Source of the DNA: Streptomyces antarcticus
GTDB lineage: Bacteria; Actinomycetota; Actinomycetes; Streptomycetales; Streptomycetaceae
Direction of reading: 5' to 3'
Length of the DNA: 64,000 nt
Assembly (NCBI RefSeq): GCF_026627255.1
Contig: NZ_JAPNLM010000019.1
Span: 1-64,000, forward strand
Under the pieces are notes generated by a model. It worked only from the letters and a program-made list of their open reading frames with translations. It was not told the origin of the DNA and did no database searches. Position 1 is the first letter of the stretch. The number at the start of each line of letters is the position of its first letter. The position numbers and the translations under genes were made by a program. Shown piece after piece: positions 28,007-36,010 of the stretch.

Positions 28007-29131
28007 GTGACTGAGATCGAGATCGGGCGCGGCAAGCGCGGCCGCAGGGCGTACGCGTTCGACGACATCGCCATCGTCCCGAGCCGGCGTACCCGGGACC
28101 CGAAGGAGGTCTCGATCGCCTGGCAGATCGACGCGTACCGCTTCGAGCTCCCCTTCCTGGCCGCCCCCATGGACTCGGTCGTCTCCCCGCAGACCGCGAT
28201 CCGCATCGGCGAGCTCGGCGGCCTCGGCGTGCTGAACCTCGAAGGCCTGTGGACCCGGTACGAGGACCCGCAGCCGCTGCTGGACGAGATCGCGGAGCTG
28301 GACGAGGAGACCGCCACGCGCCGTCTCCAGGAGATCTACGCGGCCCCGATCCAGGCGGACCTGATCCGGCAGCGGATCAAGGAAGTGCGCGACTCCGGTG
28401 TCGTCACCGCCGCCGCGCTCTCCCCGCAGCGCACCGCCGAGTTCTCCAAGGCCGTCGTCGAGGCGGGCGTGGACATCTTCGTGATCCGCGGCACGACCGT
28501 GTCGGCGGAGCACGTTTCGGGCGCGGCCGAGCCGCTGAACCTGAAGCAGTTCATCTACGAGCTCGACGTCCCCGTCATCGTGGGCGGCTGCGCCACCTAC
28601 ACGGCGGCCCTGCACCTGATGCGGACCGGCGCCGCGGGCGTCCTGGTCGGCTTCGGCGGCGGCGCCGCGCACACGACGCGCAACGTCCTCGGCATCCAGG
28701 TCCCGATGGCCACCGCCGTCGCGGACGTGGCCGCGGCCCGCCGCGACTACATGGACGAGTCCGGCGGCCGCTACGTGCACGTCATCGCCGACGGCGGCGT
28801 GGGCTGGTCGGGCGACGTCCCGAAGGCCGTGGCCTGCGGCGCCGACGCCGTCATGATCGGCTCCCCGCTGGCGCGCGCCACCGACGCGCCCGGCAAGGGC
28901 AACCACTGGGGCATGGAGGCCGTCCACGAGGACGTGCCGCGCGGCAAGAAGGTGGACCTGGGCACCGTCGGCACCACCGAGGAGATCCTCACCGGGCCGT
29001 CGCACTCCCCGGACGGCTCGATGAACATCTTCGGCGCGCTGCGCCGCTCGATGGCCACCACCGGCTACAGCGAGCTCAAGGAGTTCCAGCGGGTCGAGGT
29101 CACGGTCGCGGACTCGCAGCACAGCCGCTGA
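28007..29131 (+). CDS. guaB3: GuaB3-family IMP dehydrogenase-related protein
   Basis: A 374-residue TIM-barrel protein of the GuaB3 family without CBS domains. It shares the IMPDH barrel (FDDIAIVPSRRTRDP, LPFLAAPMDSVVS, VHVIADGGVGWSGDVPKAVACGADAVMIGSPLA). At the loop where IMPDH and GMP reductase carry the catalytic Cys, this protein reads GGGAAHTTRN with His at 222, so classic thioimidate chemistry is unlikely in that position. Cyanobacterial GuaB3 has been reported to have GMP-reductase activity; whether that applies here is unknown. The GTG start has GGAAAGG upstream. Confidence 0.92.
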   Translation: MTEIEIGRGKRGRRAYAFDDIAIVPSRRTRDPKEVSIAWQIDAYRFELPFLAAPMDSVVSPQTAIRIGELGGLGVLNLEGLWTRYEDPQPLLDEIAELDEETATRRLQEIYAAPIQADLIRQRIKEVRDSGVVTAAALSPQRTAEFSKAVVEAGVDIFVIRGTTVSAEHVSGAAEPLNLKQFIYELDVPVIVGGCATYTAALHLMRTGAAGVLVGFGGGAAHTTRNVLGIQVPMATAVADVAAARRDYMDESGGRYVHVIADGGVGWSGDVPKAVACGADAVMIGSPLARATDAPGKGNHWGMEAVHEDVPRGKKVDLGTVGTTEEILTGPSHSPDGSMNIFGALRRSMATTGYSELKEFQRVEVTVADSQHSR

Positions 29132-29149
29132 CCTGGCAGCACGCCGACA

Positions 29150-29193
29150 CGCCGGAGGGCCGGCACCCCGAGCGGGGTGCCGGCCCTCCGGCG
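29150..29193. terminator. Bidirectional hairpin terminator
   Basis: Perfect 20-bp arms with a 4-base loop (GAGC), between the convergent guaB3 and membrane-protein genes. It is the strongest hairpin in this part of the window. Confidence 0.88.
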
Positions 29194-29207
29194 CGTGCTG
29201 GCGCGGG

Positions 29208-29681
29208 TCAGTCGCTGACCTTGCGGGCGGTACCGAAGGCGACGACTCCGCCGATGACGAGGAAGAGGTAGTCCATGGCCTCGGCCGACTCCTTCCAGAT
29301 GTCGTTCAGGCCGCCGATGCCCGGGTTGCTCAGGACATCGCCGAGGCCGACGTGGGCGAACTCGGAGAGCGCGAGCGCGATGAAGAACAGCTGGCCGAGG
29401 TAGACGGCGCCGACCGACAGCACCGCGCTGACCACGGGGAGGACCGGGTTCTTCCCACCGATCTTGCCGGCGGCGAGGCCGACGAGGGCGCCGACGGCGA
29501 CCGCGGCGTAGCCGACCTGGCGGTCGATGGCGTTCATGATGCCGCCGTACGCGCCGGCCGCCACCAGCGCCGCGACGACGGCGGCCAGGATGCCGAAGCC
29601 CACGTTGCCGTGCCGGGCCGGGGCGGGGGCGGGGGCCGCGGTGTAGGAGTCGGGCGCGGGCGGCTGGAAGCTCTGAGCCAT
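29208..29681 (-). CDS. Four-helix membrane protein of unknown function
   Basis: A 157-residue protein with a Pro/Ala N-terminus and about four hydrophobic segments (GFGILAAVVAALVAAGAYGGIM, YAAVAVGALVGLAAGKIGG, VVSAVLSVGAVYLGQLFF and YLFLVIGGVVAFGTA). ATG 29681 has a GGGGGGA ribosome-binding site. I do not recognise a named family. It is downstream of the nucleotide-sugar dehydrogenase gene on the same strand, 115 bp apart. Confidence 0.8.
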   Translation of the reverse strand: MAQSFQPPAPDSYTAAPAPAPARHGNVGFGILAAVVAALVAAGAYGGIMNAIDRQVGYAAVAVGALVGLAAGKIGGKNPVLPVVSAVLSVGAVYLGQLFFIALALSEFAHVGLGDVLSNPGIGGLNDIWKESAEAMDYLFLVIGGVVAFGTARKVSD

Positions 29682-29796
29682 TGGGAATCCCCCCAGGGAA
29701 ATCGGACGCACGGGTGTCCATGGGACGTAAGTGCGAGATAAGTGACGCCGCAGGTTAGCAGCCGTGTCCGACATGCACCGGGGGATTCTTCGCGCC

Positions 29797-31026
29797 TCAG
29801 AGGCGGTGGGCGGCGCCCGCCGGGCTGGCGCCGCGGGTGTCCAGCAGCAACTGTGCCTTCACCGCGAGTCCTTGCAGGTCGTAGGTGCGGTGGTGCTGGA
29901 GCAGGATGGTCAGGTCGGCGTTGGCCGCGGCCTCGTACAGCGATTCCGCGCGGGGGACCGGCTGGTCGCGGACGCGCCAGCCCGCGATGTACGGGTCGTG
30001 GTAGCTGATCAGCGCGCCGAGGTCGATGAGGCGGCTGGCGATCTCGCGGGCCGGGGAGCCCTCCTGGTCGGCGAGGTCGGGCTTGTAGGTGACCCCGAGG
30101 AGGAGGACGCGGGCGCCGCGGGCGGACTTGCCGTGCTCGTTCAGCAGGGTGGCGGACCGCTGGATGACGTACTGCGGCATCCGGTTGTTGATCTCCTGGG
30201 CCAGGCCGATCATGCGCAGGGGGTGGCCGGGGGTGCGGGTGGTGTGGGGGAGGTAGTTGGGGTCCAGTGGGACGCCGTGGCCGCCGACGCCGGGGCCGGG
30301 GCGGAAGGCCTGGAACCCGTACGGCTTGGTCTCGGCGCAGCGGATGACGTCCCAGAGGTCGACGCCGAGGTCGTGGCAGAGCACCGCCATCTCGTTCATG
30401 AGGGCGATGTTGACGTGCCGGTAGTTGGTCTCCAGGAGCTGTACGGTCTCGGCTTCGCGCAGGCCGCGGGCGCGGACCACCTTCTCGGTGAGGCGGGTGT
30501 AGAACGCGTGTGCGGACTCGGTGCAGGCGGGGGTGAGGCCGCCGATCACCTTGGGGGTGTTGGCGATGCCGTGCGTGCGGTTGCCCGGGTCGAGGCGGCT
30601 GGGGGAGTAGGCCAGGTGGAAGTCCCGGCCGGCCCGCAGTCCGGAGCCCTCTTCGAGGATCGGGCGGAGGTAGTCCTCGGTGACGCCCGGGTGGACGGCC
30701 GATTCGAGGATCACGGTGGTGTGCGCGCGCAGGCGGGCGGCCAGCGCGCGGCCGGCCTCGCCGACCGCGGAGAGGTCGAGTGCACGATCCGCGCCGAGCT
30801 GGGTAGGAGCGCAGATGACGGCGGTGCGGACCCGGCCGAGTTCGGCGGGGTTGGTGGTGACCCGGAAGCCGGCCGCCGACATGCGGCGGATCTCGGCGGC
30901 GGTGAGGGTGGAGTCCGTGACCGGACCGCTGTCGTAGCCGACCGTCTCGATCCCTGCGGCGACGGCCGCCTGGGCGAGGGGGAGGCCGAGATGGCCGAGT
31001 CCGATGACGGCGAGATCTGCGGGCAT
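29797..31026 (-). CDS. Nucleotide-sugar dehydrogenase family protein lacking the catalytic Cys
   Basis: A 409-residue protein of the UDP-glucose/UDP-ManNAc 6-dehydrogenase family. N-terminal Rossmann motif IGLGHLGLPLA, then the central dimer helix (EAETVQLLETNYRHVNIALMNEM) and the UDP-binding C-terminal domain (LLGVTYKPDLADQEGSP, ISYHDPY) are all recognisable. The active-site motif should be GGHCIPVDP or similar; here it is GVGGHGVPLDPNYL, with Gly at 251 instead of Cys. No glycan genes are nearby. It may be a non-oxidising relative or use different chemistry. Confidence 0.88.
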   Translation of the reverse strand: MPADLAVIGLGHLGLPLAQAAVAAGIETVGYDSGPVTDSTLTAAEIRRMSAAGFRVTTNPAELGRVRTAVICAPTQLGADRALDLSAVGEAGRALAARLRAHTTVILESAVHPGVTEDYLRPILEEGSGLRAGRDFHLAYSPSRLDPGNRTHGIANTPKVIGGLTPACTESAHAFYTRLTEKVVRARGLREAETVQLLETNYRHVNIALMNEMAVLCHDLGVDLWDVIRCAETKPYGFQAFRPGPGVGGHGVPLDPNYLPHTTRTPGHPLRMIGLAQEINNRMPQYVIQRSATLLNEHGKSARGARVLLLGVTYKPDLADQEGSPAREIASRLIDLGALISYHDPYIAGWRVRDQPVPRAESLYEAAANADLTILLQHHRTYDLQGLAVKAQLLLDTRGASPAGAAHRL

Positions 31027-31108
31027 TGGGGGGTGCCGTCCCTTCCCTGACATGAGGGGGATGCGTGCGCAAGCCCTGTGGACAGGGGGGTCGGAGGGGA
31101 GCTGGCGC

Positions 31109-31148
31109 AATGTCAGACTAGGCGTATATATGACAGATATGTCGCATT
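31109..31148. promoter_or_regulatory. AT-rich inverted-repeat region between divergent genes
   Basis: The stretch contains AATGTCA and, 15 bp on, TGACA, then TGTC and CATT, so TGTCA/TGACA and AATG/CATT pairs form an interrupted dyad with TATATATGACA in the middle. It stands out from the surrounding GC-rich DNA, 83 bp upstream of the leftward dehydrogenase and 136 bp upstream of glpD. Function is inferred only. Confidence 0.35.
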
Positions 31149-31283
31149 CTGCGGCGGTGGTCGTTCTTGTGTTGTCCACAGGCGGTGGCTGATGTGGGTA
31201 GGGGCGGTCAGAATCATGAACGGGTGATGTGAGCGGGATCACCCGCACGATGCGGGGTAGACCCGCACCAACGGGAGGCAGCC

Positions 31284-32990
31284 GTGAGGACAGCGACACT
31301 GGGACCGGCGCAGCGCGCCGAGGCCCTCGCCGGGATGGCCGAGCGGGAACTGGACGTGCTGGTCGTGGGCGCGGGCGTGGTGGGCGCCGGCACCGCGCTC
31401 GACGCGGTGACCAGAGGACTCTCGACGGGTCTGGTGGAGGCGCGGGACTGGGCGTCGGGCACGTCCAGCCGGTCGAGCAAGCTGATCCACGGCGGACTCA
31501 GATACCTGGAGATGCTCGACTTCGCGCTCGTACGGGAGGCGCTCAAGGAGCGAGGCCTGCTGCTGGAGCGGCTCGCCCCGCACCTGGTGAAGCCGGTGCC
31601 GTTCCTCTACCCCTTGCAGCACAAGGGCTGGGAGCGGCTGTACGCGGGCTCGGGCGTCGCCCTGTACGACGCGATGTCCGTCTCCAGCGGGCACGGCCGG
31701 GGCCTGCCCGTCCACCGGCACCTGTCGCGCAAACAGGCGCTGCGGGTGGCGCCCGCCCTGCGCAAGGACGCGCTGGTGGGGGCCCTGCAGTATTACGACG
31801 CCCAGATGGACGACGCGCGGTACGTCGCCACGCTGGTCCGCACCGCCACGGCGTACGGGGCGCACTGCGCCAACCGGGCGCGGGTGGTCGGCTTCCTCCG
31901 GGAGGGGGAGCGGGTCGTCGGCGCGCGGGTGCGGGACGTCGAGGGCGGCGGCGAGTACGAGATCCGCGCGAAGCAGGTCGTGAACGCGACGGGGGTGTGG
32001 ACGGACGACACCCAGGCGCTGATCGGGGAGCGCGGGCAGTTCCACGTCCGGGCGTCGAAGGGCATCCACCTGGTCGTGCCGAAGGACCGGATCCATTCGA
32101 GCACCGGGCTGATCCTGCGGACCGAGAAGTCGGTGCTGTTCGTCATCCCGTGGGGGCGCCACTGGATCGTGGGCACCACGGACACCGAGTGGGACCTGGA
32201 CAAGGCCCACCCGGCGGCGTCGAGCGCGGACATCGACTACCTGCTGGAGCACGTGAACTCGGTGCTGGCGGTCCCGCTGACGCGCGATGACGTCCAGGGG
32301 GTGTACGCGGGGCTGCGGCCGCTGCTGGCCGGCGAGTCGGACGCGACGAGCAAGCTGTCGCGGGAGCACACCGTGGCCCACCCCGTTCCGGGGCTGGTGG
32401 TGGTCGCGGGCGGCAAGTACACGACGTACCGGGTGATGGCGAAGGACGCCGTCGACGAGGCGGTGCACGGGCTGGACCAGCGGGTCGCGGAATGCGTGAC
32501 GGAGGACGTGCCGCTGGTGGGGGCGGAGGGGTACCGGGCCCTGTGGAACGGGCGGGCGCGGATCGCCGCCCGGACGGGTCTTCACGTGGCGCGGGTGGAG
32601 CACCTGTTGAACCGGTTCGGCTCGCTGACGGAGGAACTGCTGGACCTGATCGCCGCCGACCCGGGGCTGGCCGAGCCGGTGACCGGGGCGGACGACTACC
32701 TGCGGGCTGAGATCGTGTACGCCGCCTCGCACGAGGGGGCGCGGCACCTGGACGACGTCCTGACGCGGCGCACGCGGATCTCGATCGAGACCTTCGACCG
32801 GGGGACGCGGTCGGCGCGGGAGTGCGCGGAGTTGATGGCGCCGGTGCTGGGCTGGGACGAGCAGCAGGTCGAGAAGGAAGTGGAACACTACGAGAAGCGG
32901 GTCCAGGCGGAGCGGGAATCGCAGCGCCAGCCCGACGACCAGACGGCCGACGCGGCGCGGCTGGGGGCCCCCGACATCGTTCCGTTGTAA
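31284..32990 (+). CDS. glpD: Glycerol-3-phosphate dehydrogenase (GlpD-type, FAD)
   Basis: A 568-residue flavoprotein oxidising sn-glycerol 3-phosphate to DHAP. The FAD Rossmann motif is VVGAGVVGAGTALDAVTRG; the GlpD signature WASGTSSRSSKLIHGGLRYLE, the substrate-binding KGIHLVVP and WGRHWIVGTTDTEWD and the C-terminal DAO domain follow. GTG start with GGAGG nearby. It acts at the inner face of the membrane, feeding electrons to menaquinone. No glpF/glpK neighbours are present. Confidence 0.96.
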   Translation: MRTATLGPAQRAEALAGMAERELDVLVVGAGVVGAGTALDAVTRGLSTGLVEARDWASGTSSRSSKLIHGGLRYLEMLDFALVREALKERGLLLERLAPHLVKPVPFLYPLQHKGWERLYAGSGVALYDAMSVSSGHGRGLPVHRHLSRKQALRVAPALRKDALVGALQYYDAQMDDARYVATLVRTATAYGAHCANRARVVGFLREGERVVGARVRDVEGGGEYEIRAKQVVNATGVWTDDTQALIGERGQFHVRASKGIHLVVPKDRIHSSTGLILRTEKSVLFVIPWGRHWIVGTTDTEWDLDKAHPAASSADIDYLLEHVNSVLAVPLTRDDVQGVYAGLRPLLAGESDATSKLSREHTVAHPVPGLVVVAGGKYTTYRVMAKDAVDEAVHGLDQRVAECVTEDVPLVGAEGYRALWNGRARIAARTGLHVARVEHLLNRFGSLTEELLDLIAADPGLAEPVTGADDYLRAEIVYAASHEGARHLDDVLTRRTRISIETFDRGTRSARECAELMAPVLGWDEQQVEKEVEHYEKRVQAERESQRQPDDQTADAARLGAPDIVPL

Positions 32991-33167
32991 CTCCGGGATG
33001 TGGAAGGGGGAACCGCGGACCCGGGGGGGTCCGTCCGTTGCGGAGTGAGGAACAATGAGGGGCCTGCCGGGGCGGGTTACCGCGGACCCCGGACGCTGCC
33101 GGGTCCGTCGGCGTCGCCGGGTCCGCCGGCGCCGCCGGAGCGGGCGGCACGATCGCAGAGGGGACGC

Positions 33168-35933
33168 ATGTCGAAGCCGGAGCACACCGAGTCGCCTGCG
33201 GCGGAGCTGGACGATGCGGGTTCGGCTGCGCAGGCGCCTGCCGCATCACCTGGCGGTGGGCCGTCTGGGGGGTCCCCTGCCGGATCGCCCGCCGGTTCGC
33301 CTGCCGGTTCGCCAGCGGCGCTGCCCGAGGGTACGGAGTCTGCGGCCGGGGGCGCGAAGCCGGGGGCTGTGGCCAAGGCCGGGGACGCGGACGCCGACGC
33401 GGTGAAGTCGGCCGGGCCGGTGAACCCCGCCTCCGCCCAGCGCGCGCAGGCGAAGCCGATGCCCGGGCCGGGCAAGGCCGAGGAGGTCAAGCCCGTGCTC
33501 ACGAAGGCCGCGGCCGCCAAGTCGGGGTCCGCGAAGGCCGGGGCCGCCGAGCCGACCCCTGCGAACGGTGAGGCGGCGAAGCCCGTGCCGGGGAAGACCG
33601 AGGCCGCTGAGCCCGCGCCCGCGAAGGCCGGGACGGGCACGTCCGGGTCCGTGAAGGCCGACACTGCCGAGTCGGGGTCCGTCGGCGTCCGGGGTGCGGC
33701 GGTGGAGGAGCCCGAGGACGCACGTCCTGACGCGGCGCCGGCCGAGGTGCCCGCGGCGGAGGACGCCGCGCCGGTGGCCGGGGCAGGGGCCGCGAAGTCC
33801 GTCGCCGCGGTTGAGGACGCGAAGCCTGTCGGTCGGGTTGAGGACGCGAAGCCTGTGGCCGGGGGTGTGAAGGGTGGGCGCAAGATCGACGATCCCACCC
33901 CCGTGGCCGAGATCGAGCAGGTGAAGCCCGCGGGCAAGGGCGAGGACGCCCAGGCCGCGGGGCGGGGCGGGAGCGGTAAGGCCGCCGAGGGGAACGGGAA
34001 GGACGAAGGGCGGCTGCTCGCCGGGCGGTACCGGCTGGGGGCCGTGCTCGGCAAGGGCGGGATGGGCACCGTCTGGCGGGCCGAGGACGAGATCCTGGGC
34101 CGCACGGTCGCCGTCAAGGAGCTCCGGTTCACCACCGGGGTCGACGAGGACGAGAAGCGCCGGCTCATCACCCGTACCCTCCGCGAGGCCAAGGCGATCG
34201 CCCGGATCCGGAGCGGGGGCGCGGTCACGGTCTACGACGTCGTCGACGAGGACGGCCGCCCGTGGATCGTCATGGAGCTGATCGAGGGTCCGTCGCTCGC
34301 CGAGTTCGTCCGGGAGAACGGCCCGCTGACGCCCCGTCGCGCCGCCGAGGTCGGCCTCGCCGTGCTCGACGTGCTCCGGGCCGCGCACCGCCAGGGCATC
34401 CTGCACCGGGACGTGAAGCCGTCCAACGTACTGATCGCCGGCAGCAGCGGCCGCGTCGTCCTCACCGACTTCGGCATCGCGCAGGTCGAGGGCGACCCCT
34501 CCGTCACCTCCACCGGCATGCTCGTCGGCGCACCCTCCTACATCTCCCCGGAGCGGGCCCGCGGTCAAAAGCCCGGTCCGCCCGCCGACATGTGGTCGCT
34601 CGGGGGCCTGCTGTACGCCTCGGTCGAGGGCGTGCCCCCGTACGACAAGGGGTCCGCGCTCGCGACCCTGACCGCGGTGATGACCGAGCCGGTCGATCCG
34701 CCCAAGAACGCCGGCCCGCTCACCGAGGTCATCTACGGCCTGCTGGCCAAGGACCCGGCCCACCGGCTCGACGACACCCAGGCGCGGGCGATGCTCACCG
34801 CGGTCCTCGACGCCCCCGATCCCGTACCGGTGCCGGTGGCCTCCCCGACCGCGGAGGAGACCCGGCAGATATCGCTCGCGGACGCCAAGGAGGCCGCCGA
34901 CAAGGTCGCGGCCGAGAAGGCGGAGAAGACAGCCGAGAAGGCGGCGAAGAAGGAGCGCGAGCGACGGGACCGCGAGCAGCGCGAACGGGCCCGTGCCGCG
35001 CTGAAGTCGGCCCGGAAGGCCGCGGTCGTCGCGGCTGCGGCCACGGCCGCCGAGGCACCCGGACCGGAGCCCAAGACCGCGTCCAAGCCCAAGGCGTCGC
35101 CGGTCGCCGCGCCGCTCACCGACGTGGTGCCGCGCCGTACCATCGTCCTCGCGATCGTCGCCGTGGTCGTGGTGCTGGCCGCGCTCGGCTCCCTCATCGC
35201 CTACATGGTCAGCGGTGACGACAAGGACGGCCGCAAGAACGAGGGCAAGGGCGGACAGCCCACCCCGGCCGCGTCCGGCAGTGCCACCCCGGGCGGAAGC
35301 CCGCAGAACTCACCGGCCGCGTCGCCGAACACGGGCCAGCCCGGCGGCAACACCGCCGGCGAACCGGGCCAGGGGCAGGACCAGGGCCAGAACCAGGGGC
35401 AGAACCAGGGGCAGGGGCAGCAGACTCCCGGCGCCGATCAGGGCCAGGGGTCCGCTCCCGGTGGCGCCGGTGCGCTGCCGGCCGGGTACATCACGGTCAC
35501 GGAACCCGCGTTCAAGTTCTCGATGGGCATGCCCGAAGGCTTCCGCCGGACGGGCACGGCGGGCGAGGACTCCGGCGGCATATGGAGCCGTGACGGCGGA
35601 TTCCCGCGCATCCAGGTCGACTTCACCCAGAAACCCGGTAACGACGCCAAGGCCTCGTGGCTCGCCCTGGCCGTGCAGACCGCGGCCAGCAGCGACAACT
35701 ACCGGCAGATCCGGATAGACACGGTGGACTACCGGGGCTACCCGACCGTCGCCGACTGGGAGTTCGAGCGGGAGCAGAAGGGCATCAAGGTCCGGGTCCT
35801 CAACCGCGGCTTCAAGATGGACGCGAAGCACGGCTACGCGATCATGATCAGCTGCCCCGCGGACCAGTGGGACGCCGCGGAGTGCACGCAGATGCGCAAC
35901 ACGGCCTTCGAGACCTTCCGGTCGCTCGGCTGA
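33168..35933 (+). CDS. Transmembrane Ser/Thr protein kinase with 280-residue disordered N-terminus
   Basis: A 921-residue kinase. Residues 1-280 are low-complexity Ala/Pro/Lys/Glu with repeats (SPAGSPAGSPAGSPA at about 37-51; KAG/AAEP-type units after). The kinase domain (about 281-540) is complete: glycine loop GKGGMGTVW, K317 in VAVKEL, HRDVKPSNVL with D415, DFG at D434 and SPER. A basic coiled linker (EKAEKTAEKAAKKERERRDREQ) leads to one TM helix (about 657-680). Outside are a Q/N/G-rich linker (QGQNQGQNQGQGQQ) and a C-terminal about 150-residue sensor domain. First of three adjacent kinase-like genes. Confidence 0.93.
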   Translation: MSKPEHTESPAAELDDAGSAAQAPAASPGGGPSGGSPAGSPAGSPAGSPAALPEGTESAAGGAKPGAVAKAGDADADAVKSAGPVNPASAQRAQAKPMPGPGKAEEVKPVLTKAAAAKSGSAKAGAAEPTPANGEAAKPVPGKTEAAEPAPAKAGTGTSGSVKADTAESGSVGVRGAAVEEPEDARPDAAPAEVPAAEDAAPVAGAGAAKSVAAVEDAKPVGRVEDAKPVAGGVKGGRKIDDPTPVAEIEQVKPAGKGEDAQAAGRGGSGKAAEGNGKDEGRLLAGRYRLGAVLGKGGMGTVWRAEDEILGRTVAVKELRFTTGVDEDEKRRLITRTLREAKAIARIRSGGAVTVYDVVDEDGRPWIVMELIEGPSLAEFVRENGPLTPRRAAEVGLAVLDVLRAAHRQGILHRDVKPSNVLIAGSSGRVVLTDFGIAQVEGDPSVTSTGMLVGAPSYISPERARGQKPGPPADMWSLGGLLYASVEGVPPYDKGSALATLTAVMTEPVDPPKNAGPLTEVIYGLLAKDPAHRLDDTQARAMLTAVLDAPDPVPVPVASPTAEETRQISLADAKEAADKVAAEKAEKTAEKAAKKERERRDREQRERARAALKSARKAAVVAAAATAAEAPGPEPKTASKPKASPVAAPLTDVVPRRTIVLAIVAVVVVLAALGSLIAYMVSGDDKDGRKNEGKGGQPTPAASGSATPGGSPQNSPAASPNTGQPGGNTAGEPGQGQDQGQNQGQNQGQGQQTPGADQGQGSAPGGAGALPAGYITVTEPAFKFSMGMPEGFRRTGTAGEDSGGIWSRDGGFPRIQVDFTQKPGNDAKASWLALAVQTAASSDNYRQIRIDTVDYRGYPTVADWEFEREQKGIKVRVLNRGFKMDAKHGYAIMISCPADQWDAAECTQMRNTAFETFRSLG

Positions 35934-36010
35934 CCCCGGGACGCGGGCGGCCCGCGCGTCGTATCGTGTCAGCGGGGCCATGGGGGGCCGCCGCACTCGG
36001 GGGAGGCGAA

